A stretch of 64,000 nucleotides of DNA, taken from positions 146,003,935 to 146,067,934 of the forward strand of contig NC_135715.1 of assembly GCF_964656455.1 (NCBI RefSeq), written 5' to 3'. The stretch is from Halichoerus grypus (lineage: Eukaryota; Chordata; Mammalia; Carnivora; Phocidae). Of this stretch, positions 37,451-50,208 are shown piece by piece. The position numbers were made by a program, and so were the translations under genes. The notes under the pieces were generated by a model. It had not been told where the DNA came from and made no database searches. It saw only the letters and a program-made list of their open reading frames with translations. Within the stretch, counting starts at the first letter, position 1. Every line of letters begins with the position of its first letter.

Positions 37451-38102
37451 CATGGTGATGGAGCATATCCCAAAGGATTCAGGGAAAAGATAATGTGATT
37501 ATTGCGTGATTAACAGATTTAAAAGGCACCATCATACGAATTTATTAGATTATATATAAAGGAATGTTATATTACTTATTTCATATATGGTTTTCTTAAA
37601 AATTACTATATTTTAACCATAATTATGGTTTCTTTGTGCTTTTTAAAATGTTTTTAATACCATTTCCCTGTGTGGATACTGTATTTAACATTGTTCCTTT
37701 CTACCCTATCCACAAAAAAGAAAGTGAAAGAAAGAGAGTAAGAGGGAGACATGCCCACAGCATCTGATCAATATTTATTCATAGCTAGGCATAAACATTT
37801 ATGAAGGGTAAGCATGAGAAGAAATATTTGAGAAACTTCAAATTTTTTAAAGTTGGCATGTTGTTATACACGTACAAATGTCAATTCTGTTGAGAATCAT
37901 ATATTTCTTATCAATTTCCACATTTTTTTCTTATGATTAGTAATTTTGTTGAATAGTTTCACAAATTACCTTTCCGTCATTACTGATAGAGTATGCAGAG
38001 AATTTTTTTATGCCATTGCTAAGTTTGCCACTGTTCCCTTTACATTTATACCAATTTTCTATTGCATGTTCAAGAACCAGCTTTTAGAATTTTTCATCAT
38101 CC
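37450..38102. other. Intergenic DNA without recognised elements
   Basis: AT-rich unique sequence, no gene seen. Confidence 0.4.
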
Positions 38103-38112
38103 CATTACTTTT

Positions 38113-38219
38113 TAAAAATTAATTAGTTAATTAGTTTTCATTTTTTAATTAACATATAATGTATTATTTGTTTCAGGGGTACAGGTCTGTGATTCATCAG
38201 TCTTACACAATACCCAGCA
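38113..38219 (-). mobile_element. Short L1 3' stub, reverse orientation
   Basis: About 107 bp: on the + strand, TAATTAACATATAATGTATT followed by TTTCAGGGGTACAGGTCTGT and ACACAATACCCAGCAC, the reverse of the L1 terminus also seen at 1290-1360. The 10-base flank CATTACTTTT occurs at 38103-38112 and 38220-38229. Confidence 0.8.
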
Positions 38220-38229
38220 CATTACTTTT

Positions 38230-41200
38230 ATTATCACTTCAATAATTAGATATCTTCTGGTAAGCATTTTAAAATAAAAAACAAAGTTGTTTCTTTCATA
38301 TTAACAAGTTTTCATATGTAAAGAGATTATGAAATATGTAATAATGAATTACAAACTTCACAAATATATGTAATAATGAATTATGGACAAACATTGCCCA
38401 AATCCCTTAAAAAAAAATCTGAGAAAATTCTCTGCTTTGCTCAAAGAAGTGTTATTCTACTTAATATAGGAAGTCTTTCTTCTCCATTCCAATGTATTGT
38501 GGACTAATAGTTTCTTGATTATTAGTCATATAGTCTTGACAGAAATAATCAAGAATCCAAGTTGTTGCTTCATGAAGTATTAGTAGAAATTGGCGGTCAT
38601 GATGTGTATGTGTGCCTGGGTGTGTGTGAGAGAAAGTGGTTCTTTTTGTCTTTAACTTATAGCTACTCTTACTCCTGCAGAATGTCTAGTCCAAGATGTT
38701 TCTCACTGTAAGCTAAATTCCAATAATTAACTTGCCAAATGGCACAGGGTTGATTTAGAATCCTAGTGGCCATCCTGGGAAGGTTTTGGCATCTTAAGTA
38801 CAATACATCTAACAGAAGCCTTAGAAAAAAAGGTAGGGGAGTATCAAGCAGTAATAGTTGGCCTTTTTTTATTATTATGCTGAGGCCTTAAAATGAAATT
38901 CAAATCCATCATCTTCTCCCTCAAAGAACTTCTGGTAAAGGCCAAAGAAAAGAAACAACTACCCTGGAAATCATCTAAAATGCCATTCTTATGCTTGAAA
39001 TCCTATACCCTACTTTAACTTCACCTCCTATTTACATAGCTTATATCCCCTCTCATGCTCCTCTAAATCCATATAAGAACCACCCTTTTATTCAAGATTT
39101 TCTGCAGAATGCTACCTGAATTTTGGTGATTGCCTTCAAAAGACTTTCAAAATATATTTTGAAGTATCCTTGACAGCTGATGTAAAAGAATCACTGTTCT
39201 CTATTTTTATTAATGGACTAAGACCAGAAATAATATATTTAATAAAAAATAAATTGGAATGTGAATTTTCAGACTTGAACAATCTAATTTAAGAGCAAAT
39301 GGTTTTAGAGGCCTTAGAAAATTGATAAGCTAAGAACCAAAGCAAACATGGCTTTTCAGAAAAAAACAAACTGCACTCTGAAATAGAAACAATATCAAAG
39401 GATCATCTATACAGAGTAACTTATTATTGGTTAGGAAGGAGCATAAAGTTCCTACAACTACAGAGCTACAGTTCATTACTTAGTAGCGATTTGCCCCCTG
39501 AAGATAGCACATTAGCTAAGGAAAGATCACTGGCTAGTCAAAATGATCCAAAACTAACAACCAAAAAGCAACTGAGGGAATTTTCTAGGATGGACTGGTT
39601 ATTGTAGACAATGAGTATTCAATTTTTCTGAAATAGTAAAATTCTTACCTCATTGACCAAGTACTTGTTACACTCTCCCCACTGAATCCTAATAAATGAT
39701 GAGGACTGACTCTACATTATAATACAACCCAAGGAGGACAAGTAAACAGAATATTGAGGCTTGGGTTCCCAAAGCTAGAATTTTCCCAACTTTTTTTTTT
39801 TTTTTTTTTAATAGAAGGACAGTTAAAGACAATTATCTGGCAGTTAACATCTGAATATTTTTCTTTTTTCTTTTTTTTTCTTTGTAAGACATGAATCTTT
39901 GTGTCTAATCCATGCCTTCTCTTGGCCTTAAGTCCAGCAGGTAATTTTTCTTGTGTTTGAAAGAGTTTTGAATAGGGGTATTTTGTGGAATTTACCTTGA
40001 TGAACCACAGATATCTATAGCAAACATGTTATGATATTAGATTTATCACAGAGAAAAATGACAGTTGATTATTCAGAAATGAGGTTTCCTCTGGCTATTT
40101 AAGAAATAGTAGAATGCCTATAATTTTCCTGCATACGTTTTCCTAATTATATTGTGTCATTGGAAAGATTTTCTAATTTGTTTTAAAGGTTTTTGCTAGT
40201 GATTTTATGTGCAGAATTTAACCATGCCATGATAAAAATGATGATAATAATAATTAGAAATAACACCTCCAAGCATATAAAATGTGGCTGAGTAATTTAG
40301 CTATATGTTTTCAGATTCATTTTTTGTTAATGTGGCTTTTTTTATGAATGAAAAATAAAGAAAGTAGAAATTAAACTTAAAATACATTTTTCACTTAAAA
40401 TACAAAGTTAAAGATGATGGCCAATTCTTCTCCTTATCAAAACCTACCACCTTAAAAAAAACAAACAAAAAGCCTACCACCTTGTCAGGAATTTAAGATT
40501 GTTTTCAGTTGCGTTTCTCCCTGTAAAACCTTGCCTATACATCTCTATCTATATCTGCATACACACTCATAAATATATACAATCTCTACACAAAAATGAA
40601 TTTTAATTAATAGTAGATTGAACTATAAATTGTCATTCATTTTTAATTTTATAACAAATATCCTTTCACAATCTGTAGATAAGCCTTTTTACAACTTATA
40701 TTTTTAAATCTATTGACCAAATTTTCTATTTTATTCATTTGTAAACCTTTTATTTTTATCTAGATATGTAGTTTTATCCCATTCTTTATCCTTATGTAAA
40801 TTTACTTTCTTCCTTTCTGTCTCTCTCTCTTCCCCTTTTGTTGGTCATGCTTTCTAAGAAGTAATGTACCGTTCAATGTAATCTTTATTATTTTACAACC
40901 AGCTTCGAGGATTGCTATATCTGTCTTTTTGACAGTTTTTCTAAATACTGTAATTTGTTAGTTTTTCTTTTGTATTGTAGTTTTCTAATCTTTAATTTTT
41001 GTTCTTCTTTCTTTCATTTAAAATGTAATTAATTTATTTACATTTTCCTGTTTAGTAATAAAAACACAGCTTTCACAATACTCATAAGTCGGATTTAAGG
41101 CACTTTAAAACTTTCATTTCGTATTTTTAATTTTGTTTTATTCATTCATCTGATAACTATTTTAGAACATTGATATTAGATTTTTTTCATATATCTTTAA

Positions 41201-41640
41201 ATAGAGCTTCACCTCTATAGTTTTACTGAATTTTGATCAGAATGTGCTCTGCAATATGCCTATTTAGAACTTACTAATGTGTCTTTGTGACAGTGCATTA
41301 TCTTTAAATTATACATTAAACATTGAATTCAAGACCTTTTACACAGATGATCAGTTACTAAAACTACGATGCACTCAGTCCCAGGCCAAGTCAGGCCACA
41401 CATGTTGTGAAGGAATAGTATACAAAATGTGAAACTCCTAACTCACTTTCTCCAGCTCTTTATGTTGGCCAGCTAGAACTTTTCACGTAAATATTGTAAA
41501 TGTGAGACATAAGAGGTGATGTTTTATAAACATTTGATCATTTTTGTAGGTTTAATATTTTCAGAAATCAGGTGGTATATCTAAAGAAATAACTTTTCTC
41601 TGATTATGGCTGACGTGTTAACATTTTTTCTTCTCTTTTA
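38230..41640. other. Intergenic DNA, AT-rich, no gene
   Basis: No coding or named young repeat was recognised. T-runs lie near 39790-39809 and 39871-39880, and an A-rich insertion between direct repeats at 40443-40483 is listed separately. Confidence 0.4.
40443..40483. repeat. A-rich insertion between 11-base direct repeats
   Basis: CCTACCACCTT at 40443-40453 and again at 40473-40483 flank 19 nearly pure A bases. This has the structure of a retrotransposition event (target duplication plus tail) with no element body. Confidence 0.6.
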
Positions 41641-41960
41641 AATATGCTTTATCAGAGAGGGACTTACTACTAATACTAATTCTACAGATATCATTTGCCT
41701 TTTTGGGGGGTGTGGATAAAAGCAGAGGTAATTAAGTTTAAGTTGTTCATCACCTCCTTTTATGTGCGTGGCTTCTCAAGCACCCCATTATTGGTTAATC
41801 GCTTAATGCTGGAGGATGGGAATTCTTGACACCAAGTAACATCTCATTAGCATGAACAGCTGGAGGCTGAAATGGAAGGCACCACAGGGACTAATTACCT
41901 GAAAAGATTTAAATAGCAAACACCTACCAGAATCTTTTCCACAGAAAGCAAAACTCTGTT
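41640..41960. promoter_or_regulatory. Candidate non-coding regulatory element
   Basis: A repeat-free stretch of balanced composition with clustered homeodomain-type words: TAATTA at 41729 and 41892, GGTTAATCGCTTAATG near 41793, and CATTAGCATGA near 41845. An E-box CAGCTG lies at 41857. The look is that of a conserved non-coding element, but I cannot test conservation, so this is inference only. Confidence 0.25.
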
Positions 41961-42526
41961 AACCCATGTATAAAGCTTCTGTATGCCTAAGACTAATATT
42001 TATTTGAAATTTAAATGTTTTAAAGTCCCTCCATTGTAATGCTGCTCTGTGACAAAAATCTATCCAGGCCAGTTGCCTCATTCACTCTTATTCCATGGTA
42101 TTAGGAGTTTTACCTAGCTGGTGTATTTGATATGGCTGATCTCAGGGATATGTGTCAGTGGAGACCTCAGAGAAGTACATGCATTTTCACATCCCTGCTG
42201 TTGTGGCCATTTGATTGTATTTGGCTAGAAGATAATTAAACATTAGTCAACTGTGTTTGAACAAGAGTTCTGATCCCAGGTACCCCGGGCTCCCGAGGCT
42301 TTGTGTAGTCCCTGAAATTATAGGCCATATTTTCTATGTATGTACATATGTGCATATTTTTTTTCAGAAGGAGTAGATTGTCTTGAATTATACACACCCC
42401 AAAATATTTAGAAGCCCCAAAGTAAGTATTTCTGCCACAAGTATTGAGGCCCACTCACTTTGTTGTTTCTTATCCTTTAGAATCAGAGAAGAATTACTTC
42501 TATTTTGAAAAAGAAAAAAAAAATAG
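41961..42526. other. Intergenic DNA without recognised elements
   Basis: No gene is seen. T-run at 42358-42364, A-run at 42515-42523. Confidence 0.4.
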
Positions 42527-42540
42527 ATGTGGCATGTATC

Positions 42541-42792
42541 TTTTTTTTTTATTATGTTATGTTAATCACCATACATTACATCATTAATTTTTGATGTGGT
42601 GTTCTATGATTCATTATTTGCGTATAACACCCAGTGCTCCATGCAGAACGTGCCCTCTTTAATACCTATCACCAGGCTAACCCATCCTCCCACACCCCTC
42701 CCCTCTAGAACCCTCAGTTTGTTTTTCAGAGTCCATAGTCTCTCATGGTTCATCTCCCCCTCCGATTTCCCCCCCTTCGTTCTTCCTTCAGA
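42541..42792 (-). mobile_element. L1 3' end (young carnivore type), reverse orientation
   Basis: A T-run, then ATGTTAATCACCATACATTA, CATAACACCCAGTGCTCCAT-like, TACCTATCACCAGGCTAACC, AGAACCCTCAGTTTG and the C-rich end. Target duplication ATGTGGCATGTAT at 42527-42539 and 42793-42805. It is the same 3' terminus as the plus-strand copy at 1395-1640. Confidence 0.93.
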
Positions 42793-42805
42793 ATGTGGCA
42801 TGTAT

Positions 42806-44019
42806 TCTTAAGGGGAGGAGCAGGCTCACATGATGGAAAGGAAGAGAGAGAGAGAGAGTTTATTAGTCACATAAGGCTGAATTTACCAATCCAGGTCAAT
42901 ATGCCGGTGGGGGAACTTTTTAGCCTCCTGCAATGAAATGAGAACATACAGTGTTCTCAGCTGTAAGGATTGTCTTTTATTCTGAGATCATCTTTTACTA
43001 TATTTAAAACTTAACCTCTGATTTCTTTTATTGAACAATAGTGATAAAAGCAGTATTTTTTTTTTGTTTTTGTCATCTCACGTGCTAAAATTCTAAAGAA
43101 AGACCAGACCCAATCTTCTTCTTTTTTTTCTTTTCTTTTCAAAAACTATGAAACGTAAAGCTTGGGTACTGCAGCTCTGTATTTTCCCCACCCCTATAAA
43201 TACCCTCCACATTGAGAGTCACTATACGAATCAGTCACTGGTCCCAGGGTGACAAGCCCTCTGGTCTGCCCAGGCCTGAGTGGTTTCCTGGGACATAGAA
43301 CTTAACAGTGCTGAGAGAAATAAGTTTGAAAAGCACTGAAATCCACTGACATCAACAATAAAACTTGTTGATTAAAAAAAGATCATCTGGGACATTGGTA
43401 TATACGGCAATGTGTAAGAAATACATATCTAAATGGCAGTATTATGAAACGGTGTTTTAGTTTTTTTGAAACTTCTAGGTCATGGTTTTACCTGAGACCA
43501 CTCCTATGCATTAGGTTGGAAATTGCTCAAATCACATTATTACTTATACCCTCACCTAGGCTGAGTCCTGGTAGTTATTGAAAAAATATAAAGTAGCAAT
43601 GGTTTATGAAATGCCATCACAATGCAGGTTCTAATGGTATCTATCTCCTAGGCTTCCACTGTGAGGAACTTTCACACAGCAGATGTTTATGTTTGGGGCA
43701 TTTTCATGAGAAGAGGTAGAGAAGGCAGCACTGTAATTCTCTACAGCCGCTGACCTGTGACATGAGCTGTTATCTGTGCACCCGGTATAGCCCGCTGTCT
43801 AACGCGTGGAAATGGTATTTGCAGAACAACTCCCTGCTCTCTGCAAGGCATGACTGTGAACAGAGGGCCTTTGTCATTTGAAGACTGTAGATGAACTAAT
43901 TGGTCATGTCTTATATTTTCCACTGTTTGAACAACAAATGTGTGTAGATAGCTATGATTGTAGTATTTACCAATTAATAGACGTAGTTTATATTTAAGTT
44001 ATAAAGGGTTTCAGGGCAG
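42806..44019. other. Intergenic DNA without recognised elements
   Basis: A (GA)n run lies near 42844-42858. No gene is seen. Confidence 0.4.
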
Positions 44020-44419
44020 TGTAAGTATTACATGTCAATTTGGCTGAGCCATGTTGCCCAGATATTTGGCCAAACATTATTTGGGATGTTGCTGTGAAAG
44101 TGTTTTTTGAATGACATTAACATATATAGATGGACTTTGAATAAAGCAGAATATTCTCCATAATGTGGGTGGACCTCATTCAATCAGTTGAAGGCCTTAG
44201 CAGAACCAAGTCTGACCTCCCCCAAACAGGAATTCTGTTTGCAAACCGCCTTTGGACTCAGACTGCAATTCTTCCCGGGTCTCAAGACTGCCAGTGTACC
44301 CCGAAGATTTTGGACTTGTACCTCTACAACTGTGTGAGCCAATTCTTTAAAATAAATCTCTCTCTATGTACACACACATCCCATTGGTTCTGTTTCTCTA
44401 GAGTGCTCTGACTAATACA
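44020..44419 (+). mobile_element. Solo ERV-L LTR (MLT2 type), forward orientation
   Basis: It starts near TGTAAGTATTACATGTCAAT and proceeds through ATGTGGGTGGACCTCATTCA, GTTGAAGGCCT, AACTGTGTGAGCCAATTCTT, the AATAAATC polyadenylation region and GGTTCTGTTTCTC to CTGACTAATACA. It is the same LTR family as 4639-5122 but in opposite orientation, and has no internal sequence beside it. Confidence 0.88.
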
Positions 44420-46240
44420 GTGAGTATATCTCTAAGTCATTCTTGTTCAGAAACCATGTAGCTTACCAGTATTTGTATTTCCCAATTTACACAGTGTTGA
44501 AGAGTATGGGAATTCTTATATTGTATCAAATGTGCAGTTATAATTTTTAAATTTTTAAAATTTGCTGTCCATTCACCTAACTACTGAGGTAGCTTGATCA
44601 TCTCTAAAGAAGGGTGTCTGAACAGAACTCACTAAATTTGAGAAGATGATGATTAAAAATCAAATATAAAAGGATGGGAATGTTAGGATAAACAAGCATC
44701 TGTTTGTTGGCATGTTAAGAGCAGACAGGATTTATGTGGACTTAACAGAGGTGTGATTATTGAACTGTAGCAAAGATTAAAGTTGGTATCAATCCATATG
44801 AGGCCTTAGTTATGTGAAAGAAGCTGAGAATAAGAAAAGAAAATCGAAAAAAGAAAAAAGAAAAATGGTTGGAGTCTAACAAAGTTTATAAAACAAATTC
44901 ATTAATTATAAAAATGAAGAATGGGTATATTTGAGGGATGGTAATTACCGATGACTATTCTTGAGTATAGACATGAAAAGTAGTAAGACAGAAATTGATG
45001 TAAAAATTAAGTAGCAATAAAGAATTCTAGGTAATTTGAGTACTCTGCTCATTTATATTATTTTATAGAATAGTGAATATTATATTTTGGAAAATTTGAA
45101 CCTTGAATTTTTCACTCACCTTCATTGTAAATCTCATTCCCCTTTGCCCTGCTTATCCTTTGAAATAAGATATGAGGCTTAGTGCCACCAGAGAAAATGC
45201 ATATAACCCAGTAGCCTATCTAGCTAAAGAGTATCAGAATTAATCCAAGATAGAAAGGGGAAGAAGCAGATCCTCTGGAGTGGAAGAGAGGAAAGAATTA
45301 AAAATTAATTTCTTCTTTTCTCTTATAGCCCTTTTATCCTGGCAATGAACCTGGAGGATGTGAGTCTTAGGAGAAAAAAAAAAGAAAAAGAAAAAGAAAA
45401 GCAAAACCAGGAAGAATTTTTTTGCCAGGTTTAATTTAGGGCACAGAGATTGGATGTGTGTCATGTTCAGACTTTAAAAAGACTTCTAGCCTATCAAGAA
45501 TTGCAGCAGGCTCTAATCAACCTGAGGAGATGACCAAAATCCCTAGAAGCATCATGGAGAGAATATGCCTTGAACTGTACCAGATACAAAAATGGCAACA
45601 TAGGTTGTTGAAGAATTAGGGCATAAAATATATATACACATATATACACAGATCCGAGCCATATCTTTTGCCTATTAATCACGAAGACATTTAAAATTTC
45701 TGCTCTACCCAGACACTTGTAGCATGGAGAGAGTGGTGAAGGAAAAAGTAAACAGACCTGGAAAGTTGTTTTACATGAGATGGTGATAAATTGCTCGTAA
45801 CTTTCAAGTTCTTCTCAATCTACCCCTCCTATCTTGCCTATCCTCTCTAGTCCCTAGGCTTTCAGTGGGACTTCAAAAAAGTGAAATTTAGATCAATTAC
45901 AGATAACAAAAACAATGTTATATACTACTTTGTATAATTTAATTTCTAGTGTATAAAAGACATGTATAAATTCTTGGAAAACCTAGCCATACGCTGAGGA
46001 ACCCCACTCTTTCTTCTTAGTAGCTTTTCTAAGAATAATATCTGTTATATTTCAGACTCATGGATATGAAAGAACATGGAGTCATCTAGGTGAATTTGAC
46101 TAGCTTAAGCTCAACTGTTAAATGTGTCTCAAAGTCTTAATGACTGAAACTTATTGGAAATACTCCACACTATATTTTCTTTTTATGAAATTACTATCTG
46201 ATAACCAAGACAGGATAGGTATTGTTGCTTTGAGAGAAGA
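44420..46240. other. Intergenic DNA without recognised genes
   Basis: AG-rich low-complexity sequence lies near 44836-44866 and 45370-45402. No gene is seen. Confidence 0.4.
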
Positions 46241-46249
46241 GTGCTAGTT

Positions 46250-46620
46250 TAAATAGAGTAATTGGAGAAGACGTCTTTTGGTCAGGGACCTGCTGAAAGA
46301 GGTACCAGAGAAAACTTTATGATTCTTGGGACAAGAATGTTCCAAGCCAGGTGCATAGTATAAAGGGCCTGAAACAAGAGCCATGCTTTGTGCATTTGAA
46401 GAATAACAAAGAGGCTCATTTTTGGAACACAGTGAAACAAATAGAGGAAGTGGGAGATATTGTCATAGAAAATGGGAAGGAAACAATTTATACAAGGCTT
46501 TGTGCAGAATTTTAAAGACTTTTAGTGTTAATAAAATGGGAATAATTGAGGGTTTGAGCAGAGATGTTACAGGATCAAACTTACTTTTTTTTCTTTTTAT
46601 TCTGAACATTTTCAAATAAA
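46250..46620 (+). repeat. Ancient LINE (L2-like) fragment
   Basis: A diverged stretch of L2-type pattern: GACAAGAATGTTCCAAGCCA, AAGGGCCTGAAACAAGAGCC, GAAGAATAACAAAGAGGCTC, then ACAAGGCTTTGTG and AGCAGAGATGTTACAGGATC. Confidence 0.45.
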
Positions 46621-46815
46621 TGTTATATATATTTCCTGAGCAACTTTTGAAAGTTTATGATTTTCAAAGACTTGTTCAAGTCATATAAGTTGTCAAATCT
46701 ATTGGAATAAACTTGTTTATAATATTCCATTATTATCCTTTTAATGTCAGTGTATATGTAGTGATGACCCTGTTTCATTACTCATATTGGTAATTTTGTT
46801 TTATATGTTTCATTC

Positions 46816-47243
46816 TGTTGGGGAGCAAGAATTCCTGCCCCCTCAAAGGTTCTTCTCGCTGGACTAACAATCAAATTGACAGGAGACAGATTAACAGGAA
46901 AAAATCAAATTGACACATATGGGCAATCCACAGAGACATGGAAATTCCAAAGACAGGCAAAATGAGGTGTATGTGTCATTCTGAACCGAGGAGATGGGGG
47001 TGGGAGTCTGGGATGTCAGAGGAAAGGAATGCTTTTTACAGGGTAATAACAAGAGCAGATGTTTGGTAATTAGATGTTTGCCCAGGCATACAGATAAATG
47101 GGTCACTCAGATAAAATTTATCTCTGCTAATAACCCTTATTCTGGGAAAGACCCCCAATTTAGATTCTTCTATGTAGTTAAGGCGGGGTCTAAAGTGCCA
47201 AAGTGGCACATTCTGGGGAGGAGTGCTGTCCTGAGCCCCTTCA
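46816..47243 (-). mobile_element. Solo ERV1-class LTR inside the L1
   Basis: This 428-bp unit starts TGTTGGGGAGCAAG and ends CCCTTCA on the + strand. The flanking 4-base repeat ATTC (46812-46815 and 47244-47247) and TG...CA ends fit class I (gammaretrovirus-like) endogenous retroviruses. Removing it restores continuous L1 antisense sequence. On the minus strand its 3' part resembles ERV1 LTR ends. I cannot name the family. Confidence 0.7.
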
Positions 47244-47904
47244 ATTCTCATCAGTCTGGCTAGAGATTTATCAAATGTATCAATCTTTTCGAAGAACTAA
47301 CATTTGGTTTTATTGATTTTTTTTTTTTTTTTTGGTGAGGGATTTTGTTTATCAAGGATCTTATTTTTACTATTTTCTTTCTTTAGATTATTTTGAATTT
47401 CTCTCTAAATTATTCTTTTGAGTCCTTTCTTTATTTGTAAGGTAAACATTTTACCCTATAAGTTTCCTTCTAAGCACAGCTTTACTTGTATTCCACAAAT
47501 ATTGATGGTATGTTTTTATTTTTATTAATTAAAATATTTTATAATTTTCTTAGTGAGTCTCTATTTACTCATGGGTTAGTTAGTAGAGTATTGCTGAGTT
47601 TCCAAATATTTAGAGGTTTTCCAGACATTTTTCTGTTGTTGATTTGCATTTTAATCGTGGTCAGAGAAAATACTTTGTACAATTTCAATTCTCTTAAATG
47701 TGTTTGGGTTTGTTTTATGTCCTTGTGTAGGGTCTTTTTGGTGAATGTTTCATTTGTACTTGAAAGTGTAGTCTGCTGATCTTGGGTAGAGTATTTTGTC
47801 ATTCAGGTCTTCTATATCCTTAGTGGTTTTCTGTTTCCTTCTCTCAATTCATGAGGGACAAGTGTTGAAGTGTATTTTTAAATGTAGGCTTTACTATTAT
47901 TGTG

Positions 47905-48385
47905 AGGCCAATAGGTCATCACCAGTAGGTGATGATTGACATTGAAAAGATAGTGTTCCTCACAGTTTCCAAGAAGTGGGGGTATGTCAAGCCACACAGA
48001 GCCACACAGGGAAGTATCAGGGTTGGTCAGGAGGCAGAGGGAGCAAGGGGAAAATATGGAACAAGAGCCTTTACTGTGGTTTCTGTGGGAAGGAACAGGT
48101 GACACAGTACAAGCAGGTTTAAGGATGAGCTATTTTGAATAATTTCAGTGATCTCTAGAGATAGGAACTGTCCCTACTTGCTGGTACCTGGCCCATAAGT
48201 CTAAAAGCCTGATAAAGGAGGCAGGTGGGGGATATGGTCTCTGGATTGGTTAGTTTGAATATGAAAAGTGTGCTCATTTACTATCTGTAGGAATTGACTA
48301 GCCCTGAGAGCACAGTCTCTCCAGGGTTAAGAAGGTTACAAATGTCAAAGCCATCAGAAATATAGAAAATAAAAAAGGTAATTGA
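47905..48385. mobile_element. Unclassified insertion inside the L1
   Basis: L1 antisense sequence stops near 47905 and resumes near 48386. The 480 bases between are of different, less AT-rich character, e.g. GAGCCACACAGGGAAGTATC and GCAGGTGGGGGATATGGTCT. It may be an old LTR or DNA transposon. I do not recognise the family or see clear terminal repeats. Confidence 0.4.
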
Positions 48386-48740
48386 ATACAATGGTTACAT
48401 TTATCTATTTCTCCTTTTACTCATTTTACTATTAATTTCTTTGCAAAGCTCTGTCGTTAGGTGCTTATACATTTCAGCATTGTTATACCTCCTTGGTGAT
48501 TTATCATTCTGGTCATCCAACAATATTCCACGTACTGAAGTCTGCTTTCTCTGATATTAATATAGCTGTTCTACATTTCTTTTTGATTAATTTCAGGGAA
48601 TTAAACAAAATTAATTTTCAATTTTGTTTTACGTTTTTCATCTTGTAACTTTTATATATGTCTTAAACATAAAGTATATTTCTTGTAGGGAAAATATAAT
48701 AGGGTCTTTTATAAATTCAGTCTAACAATTACTGCCTTTT

Positions 48741-48931
48741 TTTTAAAAAAAGATTTTATTTATTTGACAGAGAAAGACAGCTAGAGAGGAAACACAAGCA
48801 GGGGGAGTGGGAGAGGGAGAAGCAGGCTCCTGGCTGAGCAGGGAGCCCGATGCGGGGCTCAATCCCAGGACCCTGGGATCATGACCTGAGCTGAAGGCAG
48901 ACGCTTAACGACTGAGCCACCCAGGCACCCC
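48741..48931 (-). mobile_element. CAN-SINE, reverse orientation
   Basis: TTTTTTTAAAAAAAGATTTT at the left, GAGCCACCCAGGCACCCC at the right. Flanks AACAATTACTGCCTTTT and AACAGTTACTACTTTT are diverged copies of the target duplication. It lies within the antisense L1. Confidence 0.92.
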
Positions 48932-50020
48932 AACAGTTACTACTTTTAATTGGGATACTGAGACAATTTACATTTAAGTAAGGCTATGATTGAATTTAAT
49001 TTCCCACCTTCTGTTTATTTTTTAGTTGTTCTAGTCTGTTCTTTGCTCCATATTCTTCAAATTGATTTTGGACTGAATATATTTTATTATTACATTGTAT
49101 TTCCATCAGTGGCTTTATGTCATATCTGGTTTTCTAATTTTTAGAAATTTCTGTAGATTTGGAGTATCTTATTACAGTCTGCTTTTAGATAATAATTTCA
49201 CTTCACATTTGGTCTATGAATTTTAGTCAACAGTATACTTCCAGTTTCTCCTTCCTAGCCTTTGTCTTATTGCAGTCCCGTATTTTACATGTGTTATTGA
49301 GCCCCATACCTTGACACTTTTTTTTTTGTCTCTAACAATAATCACCTCTTACAGCAATTAAAAATAAGCAAAATGACTTTTACATTTATCTTTATTTTCA
49401 CCAATTCCAGAATACTTCATTTATTTTTATAGATGTGAGTTTCTCTCTGGCATTGTTCCCTGTGCTTGAAAACTTCTTTTAACATTTTTTGAAGCACAGG
49501 TCTGCCAGAAATAAATTCTAGCAGCTATTATTTATTGGGAAAAAATCTATTTCACTTTTAGTTATGAACATATTCTCACTGGGTGTAAATGACAGGTTTT
49601 ATTTTCTTCCACTGCTTAAAGATATTGCTGTATTGTCTTTGACTTGCGTTGTTTCTGACAAGAAGTCTTGTATATTTGTTTCTTTGTTCATCTATAAGTC
49701 ATGTGTCTTTTTCTTTGGCTGCTTTCAAGATTTTCTTTCTCATGTTTTGCCTCCATCAGTTTATACATGATGTATCTACTTATGTATGCATTGTATGACT
49801 TTTTATTATTAATAGAAGTATTTTTCTTCTATATCTGTGCCACTTGGCTATGTGATATTTTTTTAATATTTGTTCTCAGTGTATTCATTTGAAGGATTTC
49901 TGCTGACCTATCTTCAAGTTCACCAATCATTTACTCAACTATGTCAATTTTACTGATGGGCCCATCAACCTAACTCTTCATCTCAGAATTAACAGTTTAA
50001 TTTCTAACGTATTTGACTTC

Positions 50021-50208
50021 CTCTTTTAAAGATTTATTTATTTATCTGAGATAGAGAGAAAGAGGTGGGGAGGGGCAGAGGGAGAGGGAGAGAGAAACTT
50101 CAGCAGACTCCACGCTCATCGCGGAGCCCCACATGGGGCTCAATCTCACCACAACCTGAGCCGAAACCAAGAGTCTGTCACTTAACCGACTATGCCACCC
50201 AGGCACCC
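50021..50208 (-). mobile_element. CAN-SINE, reverse orientation
   Basis: TTTTAAAGATTTATTTATTT at the left and TATGCCACCCAGGCACCC at the right. Target duplication TAACGTATTTGACTTC (50005-50020) and TAACATATTTGACTTC (50209-50224), one mismatch (CpG decay). Confidence 0.93.

Noticed and set aside
42596..42811. Open frames at 42596-42811 and 1358-1561 as related proteins
   Set aside because: Their similarity to each other comes from the shared L1 3' UTR. It is not coding sequence.
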